Positions 43,042-50,318 of a stretch of 50,318 bases of DNA are shown piece after piece. The position numbers and the translations under genes were made by a program. The notes below the pieces were generated by a model. The model had not been told where the DNA came from and did not search any database. It saw nothing but the letters and a program-made list of their open reading frames with translations. Position 1 is the stretch's first letter, and every line of letters starts with the position of its first letter. The stretch comes from an uncultured Actinomyces sp. (GTDB taxonomy: Bacteria; Actinomycetota; Actinomycetes; Actinomycetales; Actinomycetaceae). The DNA lies in assembly GCA_900556405.1 (NCBI GenBank), contig USPB01000001.1, forward strand, positions 1 to 50,318. The letters are read 5' to 3'.

Positions 43042-43983
43042 CTAGCGGCCCGACTGGGTTCCCGACTGCGGGCCGGATTGGGCTCCCGACTGCGGGGCGG
43101 GCACGGGAGTCACGTCGACGACGGTCGAGCCGACCTCGCGCGTACCCATCGTGACCGCGACCTTGTACGTCCCCGCAGACGCGGCGCTCGCCCCACCGGC
43201 CGGGGTCGTGCAGCCGTTTGTGTACACGTAGCCATCCCAGCGCAGGGCGCCGGTCCACGTGGCGCCCGGGCGCAGCAGCAGGGTCGTCGACGACTGTTGG
43301 TCCTCACCGCACTTCGCCGAGTTGTAGACCTGCAAGTCACCCGTCGAAATCTGCAGCCCGAAGCGGGACAGGGACGTCGCGCAGGCGACCGAACCGCGGT
43401 TTTCGAGCGTGAGAGTCACGGGCATCGCCGACCCCGACGAGGTCGCGGATGCCTTCGCCGTGGCCGTGATGTCGCGATCCAGGCAGGTGGGAATATCGAT
43501 TGTCGTGCCGTCGGTGAGCAGGCCGTCGGCCGTGGCCTCCTGGCCGCCCTTGAGGGTGTAGCCGGACGCGTCCACCGCGCCTGACTGAACGGCGGATTGG
43601 GGGCTGGACTGCGAGGCGGGATCGGCGCTCACGGCTCCGATGATCGCGCGGATCCCAGCGACGATGCCCCACACGAGAAGCGCGAGGATGAGGATCAGCC
43701 CGAGGCCCGTGATGATGCGCCGCGGCCACAGGTTGACGGGCGGACGGCCACCGCCCGACGCCTTCTTCTGACGGGGTGCCTTCGCCGCACCGGGGCGACC
43801 CGCCGGGGAAGCACTCCCCCGCTTCGCGGATGCGGAGGCCTTCGAGGCGGCCGGACGAGCAGCGGAAACGCGGCTACCAGCTGCCGCGCGGGACGCGCGA
43901 TCGCCGACGCGACCAGTAGCACCTCCCGGCGCGCTACGCCTGGAGGTGGGTCGCCTGGGGGAATTCTTACGCTGGTCAGCCAC
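43042..43983 (-). CDS. Membrane-anchored extracytoplasmic protein of unknown function
   Basis: 313 residues. An Arg/Ser/Ala-rich cytoplasmic N-terminus (about 1-88), one membrane helix (89-112) and a beta-rich outer domain (about 140-295) with four Cys, likely two disulfides. The tail is a short AQSGPQSGTQSG repeat. The start at 43983 is a GTG. I recognise no named family, though the outer domain has the look of DUF4232-like folds. It converges on disA with almost no spacer. Confidence 0.75.
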   Translation of the reverse strand: MADQRKNSPRRPTSRRSAPGGATGRVGDRASRAAAGSRVSAARPAASKASASAKRGSASPAGRPGAAKAPRQKKASGGGRPPVNLWPRRIITGLGLILILALLVWGIVAGIRAIIGAVSADPASQSSPQSAVQSGAVDASGYTLKGGQEATADGLLTDGTTIDIPTCLDRDITATAKASATSSGSAMPVTLTLENRGSVACATSLSRFGLQISTGDLQVYNSAKCGEDQQSSTTLLLRPGATWTGALRWDGYVYTNGCTTPAGGASAASAGTYKVAVTMGTREVGSTVVDVTPVPAPQSGAQSGPQSGTQSGR

Positions 43984-44087
43984 GCATCCACGATACCGGG
44001 CGCGGGGCGCGGGGCGCGGCTAACGCTCGGGACGGGGGCGACTTTCACACGAGGCGGCCGCCCCGACGCGCTGTGCCGAACGAGCGA

Positions 44088-44564
44088 TCAGGCGGCCGCG
44101 CTGCGCTTGGAGGACGTCGATCCCTCGTCGTCGGGGTTGATGACGCACCAGCGTTCGATAACGACCGCGATGATCGTCCAGACCATGCCGACGAGTCCGG
44201 ACAGGCCCGACCCGATCGCGTTGGCCAGCATCACGGGTGCTTCGAGCTGCATGAGAGACACGGCCATGACGCCGATGAGAATTCCGGTCAGGCCGGAGCC
44301 GACGAGGGCGCTCGTGCGCGCGAAGACTGCGACGCGCATCGCCCCGATCGCGTCGATCCACGTGTCCTTGCCCGCGCGCAGGCGGCGCACCGCCAGGCCG
44401 GACCAGATGAGGCAGGCCGTGGCAATCGCAAAGATGACCGCGGGTCCAGGGGTGACGATCATCGGGGTGCCGCCCTGGCGCATGTGCGCGAGGAAGCCGA
44501 GGAAGCTCAGGCCGGCGGCCACGAAGCCCACCGCCACCACCCACAGGATCGACACGGGTTTCAT
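44088..44564 (-). CDS. DUF3180 membrane protein of the folate cluster
   Basis: 158 residues with four membrane helices (about 5-25, 36-56, 80-105, 115-140). DUF3180 genes sit at the end of folE-folP-folBK clusters in actinobacteria, as here. The ATG shares a base with the stop of folBK (TAATG). Function unknown. Confidence 0.85.
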   Translation of the reverse strand: MKPVSILWVVAVGFVAAGLSFLGFLAHMRQGGTPMIVTPGPAVIFAIATACLIWSGLAVRRLRAGKDTWIDAIGAMRVAVFARTSALVGSGLTGILIGVMAVSLMQLEAPVMLANAIGSGLSGLVGMVWTIIAVVIERWCVINPDDEGSTSSKRSAAA

Positions 44565-46681
44565 TAGCGCCTCTTGACGATCGGGATCGCTCCGGTCATC
44601 GTGGGCCGCACGACAACGCGACGCAGGATGCCGGTCTGTGTGGCCTCGTCCTCGGGGATCGGGCCGACGGGAGTGTTGTCGGGCAGCCCGGGGGCGAGGA
44701 TCGTCGAGCGCCCATCAGCGTGGACGGTGGCCTTGGGGGGCTCGTCGTCGTGGCCGAGGCCGGAGCGGTCGTCAACGACGCGCACGTCGTGTGCGGAGCT
44801 GACGGAGAAGTTCCAGTCCGGCAGCGCGATCGCCGAACGCGTGTCCTCCCGCTTGGGTTCAAAGACGGGGACCCAGCGGGGCTTTTCGGTGCCGCTCGGC
44901 TTGTAGGTGCCCGTGCCGATCTTGCGGGTCATGCGCCCGGCCGCGGAATCGGCGGGCACGGAGGAGACCGGGTGCCAGGAGGGTCGCGACGAGGCGCGAT
45001 CTGCGCGGTGACGGCGTTCGCGCTGGGGCGGAGCCTCCTGGGCGGGCGCGTTGTCCTGGGCGGGCGCGTTGTCCTGGGCGGGCGCCGACTGCTCGACGGG
45101 AGCAACGGGTGCCTGAGCGGCCGCTGCCTCCTCGTCGGCGGGGGCGAAGCGCGATGTGCTGGCGGCGGATCGGGCGGGGTCTGCCGCCTGCTCGGCCGCG
45201 CGCTGGGCGGGGGTCTGCGACTGCGGGAGGGGCACGGCGTCGAGCGCAACCGCTTCCTCGCTGCTCGCCTCCTCCGGAGCGGGTGTCACCTCGGGCGCAG
45301 GCACGGCCGCGGGCGCAGGCACCGCCTCGGGGGACCACGCCGCGTGCGAGGCCGCGGCCTCGGGCGACGGCGCACCTGCGGGAGCCGACGCACTGTGAGG
45401 CGCGGGCGCAGGCGTCGGCGCGGGCGGGACCGAGGCTTCGATCGCGCCGGAGAAGGGGGCGTCGGCCGCGGGCACACCCGGGCGGGTCACGAGGTTGTCG
45501 ACCTGGCTGATTTCGCCGGTCAGGGCCTCGATGAGCTCACGCATGTCGGCGCTGGCCTGCTCGGCGCGCTGGGCCAGGAGCTGGTCCGAGTCGGCCATGA
45601 CGGCCGCCGGATCTTCGAGCCAGTCGTCGACGGCGTCGATGATGCCCTCGCGGTCGGGGGTGTGGGCCAGCAGGTCGGACACGCGTCCCACGCCCTCGAG
45701 GATGGCGTCAGGGTCGCACAGGAGCCAGGGAGCCAGCACGAAGGCGCGGTCCTTGGCGCGCGGGTGCGGCAGGGTGAGGACCGGGTCGGCGGAGGCCAGG
45801 CCCTCGATCTGAATGATGTCGATGTCGACGGTGCGCGCGCCCCAGCGCTCGTGGCGTTCGCGCCCCAGCTCGCGCTCGATGCGGCTGGTCTGAGCGAAGA
45901 GCTCGTCGGGGCTCGCGATCGCGGAGCCGACGACGACGGCGTTCCAGTAGTCGGGCTGGGGTGCCTGTCCGGGCGCGAGCACGGGCTTCGTGCGCATGAT
46001 CGGCGAGACGTCCTCGATCTGGAAGCCCTCCATATAGGACAGGGCCTCGACCGTGTGCATGAGCGTGACGGGCACGTCCCCGAGGTTGCCGCCGATCGCC
46101 AGGACCACGCGACGCGAGCGCAGGTGCGCCGGACGGGAGGTGTCCTCCTCGCGCTCGGCGGCGTGCGCGGCGCGGCGCGACGGGAGCGCCTCGCGGTGTT
46201 CCTGCTGCGCGGGGCTGGGCGCCTGAGCGCGGCCGTAGGCCTCGATCTCGCCGGTGAGGACGGATCCGTCCTCGGCCTCGTAGATGCCTTTGAGGGACAG
46301 CGATAGGGGCATCGCGTCAGTCTCACCCGCGCGCACGGTCACCGACACGTCCGCGAAGGGGTGGTCGATGGGGGCATCGGGCTTGTGGACGGTCACCTCG
46401 GTGCCGACGACGCCCTCGTGGCTCATGACGCGCGCGGCGATGGTTTCGGCGAGGGTTTCGATCAGGTCGACGGCGGTGCCGGTGAGGACCGCCATGGCCT
46501 CGTCGGCGATATCCGCGTAGGAGACGGTGGCGGCGATGTCATCGGTGGCGCCCGCGGTCTCGACCCACATGACGATGTCGGCGCTGAAGCGCTGGTCGCG
46601 GGCGCGCTCGAAGTCGTAGACGCCGTGATTGGCCATCGCCCCCAGTCCTTTGAGGGCGATGATGACGCGTCGGTTAGTCAA
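44564..46681 (-). CDS. FolB-FolK fusion with long low-complexity extension
   Basis: Bifunctional folate enzyme. Residues about 1-118 are dihydroneopterin aldolase (FolB), about 189-340 are 6-hydroxymethyl-dihydropterin pyrophosphokinase (FolK; IGGNLGD and RWGARTVDIDII motifs). Residues about 400-590 are Ala/Pro/Glu-rich and probably disordered. The last 115 residues (from GTGTYKPSG) again look ordered and match no domain I know. The total of 705 residues is far above the usual 300-350 of such fusions. The start is TTG 46681, supported by AAGGAG and overlapping the folP stop by 8 bp. Confidence 0.9.
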   Translation of the reverse strand: MTNRRVIIALKGLGAMANHGVYDFERARDQRFSADIVMWVETAGATDDIAATVSYADIADEAMAVLTGTAVDLIETLAETIAARVMSHEGVVGTEVTVHKPDAPIDHPFADVSVTVRAGETDAMPLSLSLKGIYEAEDGSVLTGEIEAYGRAQAPSPAQQEHREALPSRRAAHAAEREEDTSRPAHLRSRRVVLAIGGNLGDVPVTLMHTVEALSYMEGFQIEDVSPIMRTKPVLAPGQAPQPDYWNAVVVGSAIASPDELFAQTSRIERELGRERHERWGARTVDIDIIQIEGLASADPVLTLPHPRAKDRAFVLAPWLLCDPDAILEGVGRVSDLLAHTPDREGIIDAVDDWLEDPAAVMADSDQLLAQRAEQASADMRELIEALTGEISQVDNLVTRPGVPAADAPFSGAIEASVPPAPTPAPAPHSASAPAGAPSPEAAASHAAWSPEAVPAPAAVPAPEVTPAPEEASSEEAVALDAVPLPQSQTPAQRAAEQAADPARSAASTSRFAPADEEAAAAQAPVAPVEQSAPAQDNAPAQDNAPAQEAPPQRERRHRADRASSRPSWHPVSSVPADSAAGRMTRKIGTGTYKPSGTEKPRWVPVFEPKREDTRSAIALPDWNFSVSSAHDVRVVDDRSGLGHDDEPPKATVHADGRSTILAPGLPDNTPVGPIPEDEATQTGILRRVVVRPTMTGAIPIVKRR

Positions 46682-47537
46682 CGTCGTTCTCCTTTCGGGC
46701 GATGGCTGCCACGGTGGCGGCTACGTCGTGGACCCGCACGGCCCACGCGCCTGATGCCGCGCAGTAGGCGGCGATGGCCGCACTGTCGGCGTCCACGTCG
46801 CCCCCGAGGGCCTTGACGAAACGCTTGCGAGACGCGCCGACGAGGACGGGATAACCGCCCTCCAGGAAGCGCGGCAGTTCGCGCAGGATCTGCCAGCACT
46901 GGTCGCCCGTCAGCGAGAAGCCGAGGCCCGGGTCGATGACAATTTTATCAGCTGTCACACCAGCATCAATAGCGTCTTGAACCTGGGAACCCACGCGCTC
47001 AACGAGCGTGCCCACGAGGTCCTCCCCGTAATCGAAGTGCTCCCCCGGCATACCCGGCAGCGCGCGATAGTGCTGAACGACGTACGCGCAGCCCGAGGCG
47101 GCGACCGCCGCATTCATCTCGGGGTCCCAGCGCCCACCACTGACGTCGTTGATAATCGCCGCACCGGCGCGCGCGGCCTCGCGGGCCGTCGCCGCGTGCA
47201 GCGTATCCACGGACACGACGACGCCATCGGCAGCCAAGGCCTCGACGACCGCGCCGATGCGCGCCCACTCCTCGTCCGCGCTGATACGCGTCGAATTCGG
47301 CCGCGTCGACTCCCCGCCCACGTCGATCAGGTCCGCGCCCGCGGCCACCATCTCGCGCGCGTGGCGCAGCGCCGCGGCCACGTCCGCGTAGCGTCCCCCA
47401 TCCGAGAAGGAATCGGGGGTGACGTTGAGGATGCCCATGACCGCCGTGCGCCCACCGGGCAGGGCCAGCCCGTCCGGCAGCGCCAGGGACGGGACCGGGA
47501 ACGAGGCCGGGGCGGCGGGCAGGGGCAGGGTGCTCAT
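46674..47537 (-). CDS. folP: Dihydropteroate synthase FolP
   Basis: Joins p-aminobenzoate with hydroxymethyl-dihydropterin pyrophosphate. 287 residues with the TIM-barrel signatures NVTPDSFSDGG, GGESTRP, DPGLGF and GASRKRF in order. The ATG at 47537 is one base from the folE stop. It is the sulfonamide target in bacteria; nothing unusual is seen in the motifs. Confidence 0.96.
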   Translation of the reverse strand: MSTLPLPAAPASFPVPSLALPDGLALPGGRTAVMGILNVTPDSFSDGGRYADVAAALRHAREMVAAGADLIDVGGESTRPNSTRISADEEWARIGAVVEALAADGVVVSVDTLHAATAREAARAGAAIINDVSGGRWDPEMNAAVAASGCAYVVQHYRALPGMPGEHFDYGEDLVGTLVERVGSQVQDAIDAGVTADKIVIDPGLGFSLTGDQCWQILRELPRFLEGGYPVLVGASRKRFVKALGGDVDADSAAIAAYCAASGAWAVRVHDVAATVAAIARKENDVD

Positions 47538-47538
47538 G

Positions 47539-48108
47539 TCATCGGCTCCCAGACAGGACGAGGGCCATCATCTCGGCGCGGGTCGCCCCGTCGCTCATGA
47601 TGCCGCGCAACGCGCTGGTCACGGTCGACGAGCCCGGCTTGGAGATGCCGCGCATCGACATGCACATGTGCTCGGCCTCGATGACGACGATGACGCCCTG
47701 AGGGTGCAGGACCTCGTCGATCGCGTCGGCGACCTGGGCGGTCAGGCGCTCCTGGACCTGGGGGCGGCGCGCGTAGCCTTCGACGACGCGAGCCAGCTTG
47801 GACAGGCCCGTCACGACGCCGCCGCGCGGGATATAGCCCACGTGGGCGCGGCCGTAGAAGGGCAGCAGGTGATGCTCGCACACCGAGAAGAAGGTGATGT
47901 CACGGACCAGGACGAGCTCGTCGGTGCCCGCGTGGAACTGCGTGCGCAGGTGCTCACGCGGGTCCTCGGTCAGACCCTTGCACATCTCGCGCCACGCGCG
48001 CGCCATGCGGTCGGGCGTGCCGACCAGGCCCTCGCGCTCGGGGTCCTCACCGATCGCGACGAGCAGGTCGCGCGACGCCTTCTCGACGCCTGCGGGATCG
48101 TAGGTCAC
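47539..48108 (-). CDS. folE: GTP cyclohydrolase I FolE
   Basis: First step of tetrahydrofolate synthesis. 189 residues with the zinc and active-site motif CEHHLLPF, GLSKLARVV and the later EAEHMCMSMRG with the third zinc ligand. The start is GTG 48108, overlapping the ftsH stop in GTGA. Confidence 0.96.
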   Translation of the reverse strand: MTYDPAGVEKASRDLLVAIGEDPEREGLVGTPDRMARAWREMCKGLTEDPREHLRTQFHAGTDELVLVRDITFFSVCEHHLLPFYGRAHVGYIPRGGVVTGLSKLARVVEGYARRPQVQERLTAQVADAIDEVLHPQGVIVVIEAEHMCMSMRGISKPGSSTVTSALRGIMSDGATRAEMMALVLSGSR

Positions 48109-50147
48109 TCCTGCTCCTCTTCCACGCCCGAGGCACCGGTGACGTCAATCGGCGACACGTCGATTCCCTGCACGGGAACGGGCTTCCACTCGTCCTCGGC
48201 CTTGATACCGACCGGGTGGCCCAAGACCACGCCCGGAACGGCCGCGTCGGACTGATAGTTCCACACGGGACGCTCGGGAGCCTTGATGACGTCCTGGAAA
48301 ATCTCGCGCAGCTGCGCCTCGTCGAGGGTCTCCTCCTCGAGCAGGCGCGATGCCAGCGTGTCGAGGACGCCGCGGTTTTCCGACAGGATGCGCCACGCCT
48401 CGCGCATCGCGTTGTCGAGGAGGCGACGCACCTCCTCGTCGATGATCGCGGCGGTCTCATCGGAGAAGGAACGCGGAGCCTCGCCAGACCCGTGCCCAAA
48501 GGCCTCGGTGTCGGCGTCTCCGAGCTTAACCATGCCGATGCGGTCGCTCATGCCGTAGTCGGTGACCATCGCGCGGGCAGTCTTCGTGGCCTGCTGAATG
48601 TCGTTCGCGGGGCCGGTCGACGGATCGCGGAACACGATCTCTTCGGCGACGCGACCACCCATGCCGTACACCAGGTCGTCGAGGAGCTGGTTGCGGGTCT
48701 TGTTGAAGCGGTCCTCGGTGGGCATGACCATCGTGTAGCCCAGCGCGCGGCCGCGCGGCAGGATCGTCACCTTCGTGACCGGATCCGTGTAGTTCAGCGC
48801 GGCGGCGGCCAGGGCGTGGCCCGCCTCGTGGTACGCGGTCACGGCCTTGTCGTGGTCGTTCATGACACGGGTGCGCTTCTGCGGGCCGGCGATCACGCGG
48901 TCGATGGCCTCGTCGATGGCGCGCTCGTCGATGAACTGCATGTTCGAGCGCGCGGTGAGCAGCGCAGCCTCGTTGAGGACGTTCGCCAGGTCCGCGCCCG
49001 TGAAGCCGGGCGTGCGCTTGGCGATCTGACGCAGGTCCACCTGCGCGGTGAGCGGCTTGCCCTGCGCGTGGACCTTCAAGATGGCCTCGCGGCCCTTCAA
49101 GTCGGGGGCCTCGACGGCGATCTGACGGTCGAAACGTCCCGGGCGCAGGAGCGCCGGATCGAGGATGTCGGGGCGGTTGGTCGCCGCGATCAGGATGATG
49201 TTGGCGCGCTCATCGAAGCCGTCCATCTCCACGAGGAGCTGGTTGAGCGTCTGCTCGCGCTCGTCGTTACCGCCGCCGATGCCGCTGCCGCGGTGGCGAC
49301 CCACGGCGTCGATCTCGTCGACGAAGATGATGGCCGGCGCGTTCTTCTTCGCGCGCTCAAAAAGCTCGCGCACACGCGAGGCACCCACGCCGACGTACAG
49401 CTCCATGAACTCCGAACCGGAGATCGAGAAGAAGGGGGCGTTCGCCTCGCCGGCGACGGCCTTGGCGAGGAGGGTCTTACCAGTTCCGGGAGGGCCGTAC
49501 AGCAGGACGCCGCGCGGGATACGCGCACCCACCTTGTGGAACTTGTCCGGGGAGGCCAGGAACTCGCGGATCTCCTCGAGCTCCTCCACGGCCTCGTCCT
49601 CACCGGCCACGTCCGCGAACGTGACGTCCGGACGCTCCTGGTTGAATTCCTTAGCGCGCGACTGAGTAAAGCCGCCCATCATGCGCGAACCCGACATGGA
49701 ACGCATCACGAAGTAGAACGCGCCCATGAGGACCAGCAGCGGAATCAACAGCTGAATAATCGCGCCGAGGGCGCCGGACTGCGGGCGCACCGCGTTCCAC
49801 CCCTTGGCGGGAGCCTTGTCGGCCACCGTGTCCAAGATGTCCTTGGTCTGCACGTAGGAGTACGTGAAGTACACGCGCTTACCCAGATCGACGGTCTTGT
49901 CGTCGCCGCCGGTGGACTGGTGGACGTAGTTCTCCGTGAGCGTCAGATTCACCTGCTGGGTGCCCTCGTTGAGGACGACCTGCTCCACCGTGTCACCCGA
50001 AATGAGCGCCAGGCCCTCCGAGGTCGTCACTGCACGTGGTTGGTTCGTCTGCCAGAGGAACCAGCCGCCCACCAGCAGCACGATGAGCGGAACCAGCACC
50101 CACCCCAGGCTGGGGCGTTTGTTCTTGATCTTCTCGTTCACGGGCAT
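48105..50147 (-). CDS. ftsH: ATP-dependent zinc metalloprotease FtsH
   Basis: Membrane quality-control protease. 680 residues: two membrane helices (about 13-32 and 128-148) around an outer domain, an AAA domain with P-loop GPPGTGKT (218-225), Walker B IIFVDEID and the second region of homology, then the zinc protease domain with HEAGH (about 438-442). The C-terminal tail is acidic. Gene order hpt-ftsH-folE is typical of actinobacteria. Confidence 0.97.
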   Translation of the reverse strand: MPVNEKIKNKRPSLGWVLVPLIVLLVGGWFLWQTNQPRAVTTSEGLALISGDTVEQVVLNEGTQQVNLTLTENYVHQSTGGDDKTVDLGKRVYFTYSYVQTKDILDTVADKAPAKGWNAVRPQSGALGAIIQLLIPLLVLMGAFYFVMRSMSGSRMMGGFTQSRAKEFNQERPDVTFADVAGEDEAVEELEEIREFLASPDKFHKVGARIPRGVLLYGPPGTGKTLLAKAVAGEANAPFFSISGSEFMELYVGVGASRVRELFERAKKNAPAIIFVDEIDAVGRHRGSGIGGGNDEREQTLNQLLVEMDGFDERANIILIAATNRPDILDPALLRPGRFDRQIAVEAPDLKGREAILKVHAQGKPLTAQVDLRQIAKRTPGFTGADLANVLNEAALLTARSNMQFIDERAIDEAIDRVIAGPQKRTRVMNDHDKAVTAYHEAGHALAAAALNYTDPVTKVTILPRGRALGYTMVMPTEDRFNKTRNQLLDDLVYGMGGRVAEEIVFRDPSTGPANDIQQATKTARAMVTDYGMSDRIGMVKLGDADTEAFGHGSGEAPRSFSDETAAIIDEEVRRLLDNAMREAWRILSENRGVLDTLASRLLEEETLDEAQLREIFQDVIKAPERPVWNYQSDAAVPGVVLGHPVGIKAEDEWKPVPVQGIDVSPIDVTGASGVEEEQE

Positions 50148-50166
50148 CCCTTACAGGTAGGCGTTC

Positions 50167-50318
50167 TCAGTTGGTGTAGACGTGCGGCTGCAGCGTGCCG
50201 ACGAAGGGCATGTTGCGGTACTTCTCGGCGTAGTCCAGGCCGTAACCGACGACGAACTCGTCAGGAATATCGAAGCCCACGTAGGCAACGTCCACGTCGA
50301 CCTTGGCGGCCTCCGGCT
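50167..50318 (-). CDS. hpt: Hypoxanthine phosphoribosyltransferase, C-terminal end (partial)
   Basis: The last 50 codons of a gene that runs off the window. The frame reads YVGFDIPDEFVVGYGLDYAE and ends in PHVYTN, the C-terminal signature of Hpt (purine salvage). The stop is TGA at 50167-50169, 19 bp before ftsH. Identification rests on this short segment and the conserved hpt-ftsH order. Confidence 0.9.
   Translation of the reverse strand, partial: PEAAKVDVDVAYVGFDIPDEFVVGYGLDYAEKYRNMPFVGTLQPHVYTN

Overview
This window comes from a high-GC Gram-positive bacterium, most likely an actinobacterium of the Actinomyces/Schaalia type. The grounds are the mycobacterial-type (T7SSa) parts EccB, EccC, EccD and mycosin, the GC-rich codon use, many GTG/TTG starts with 4-base GTGA overlaps, an hpt-ftsH-folE-folP-folBK-DUF3180 cluster and a neighbouring radA-disA pair. 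The genus is an inference; no rRNA gene is present.

Layout. (1) 1-4420: a Ktr/Trk potassium-uptake pair, membrane subunit at 106-1668 and RCK subunit at 3731-4417. The pair is split by an array of 16-bp dyad repeats with a 41-bp period, two DnaA-box-like sites and a DUF559-type nuclease-like gene. (2) 4428-15100, minus strand: one long T7SS gene string read eccD, eccB, mycP, two extra secreted subtilases, a YbaB-like gene, an EspC-like protein with a collagen-like stalk and a 15-residue repeat domain, and a His/Asn/Gly-tailed protein, closed by a strong hairpin. (3) 15296-15909, plus strand: two WXG100 genes and a terminator. (4) 16357-19175, minus strand: a second EccD and an RDD-FHA protein. 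(5) 19314-27387, plus strand: eccC, a lipoprotein, two substrate-like proteins and a fourth subtilase, ending in a broken start of a further subtilase. (6) 40157-27475, minus strand: a 2012-residue surface protein (Ig-like and FnIII repeats), DUF58, a transglutaminase-fold membrane protein without its catalytic Cys, a Ser/Thr kinase with a C-terminal ectodomain, then a fifth subtilase. (7) 40546-50318: housekeeping genes radA, disA, an unknown membrane protein, DUF3180, folBK, folP, folE, ftsH and the end of hpt.

How it fits together. Regions 2-5 make one T7SS locus: EccB/C/D with MycP form the membrane machine, the WXG100 pair is the likely core substrate, and the EspC-like, His-tailed and Gly-rich proteins are likely cargo or surface parts. 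The most unusual point is the protease set. There are five S8 proteases in one locus, and only one has the mycosin membrane anchor. The other four share a C-terminal block ending in HLGTSPRYH. Two different EccD proteins occur and no EccE is seen. The RDD-FHA protein and the kinase could link secretion to phosphorylation. The strongest candidates for something undescribed are the HLGTSPRYH subtilase family and the 15-residue-repeat protein encoded beside it.
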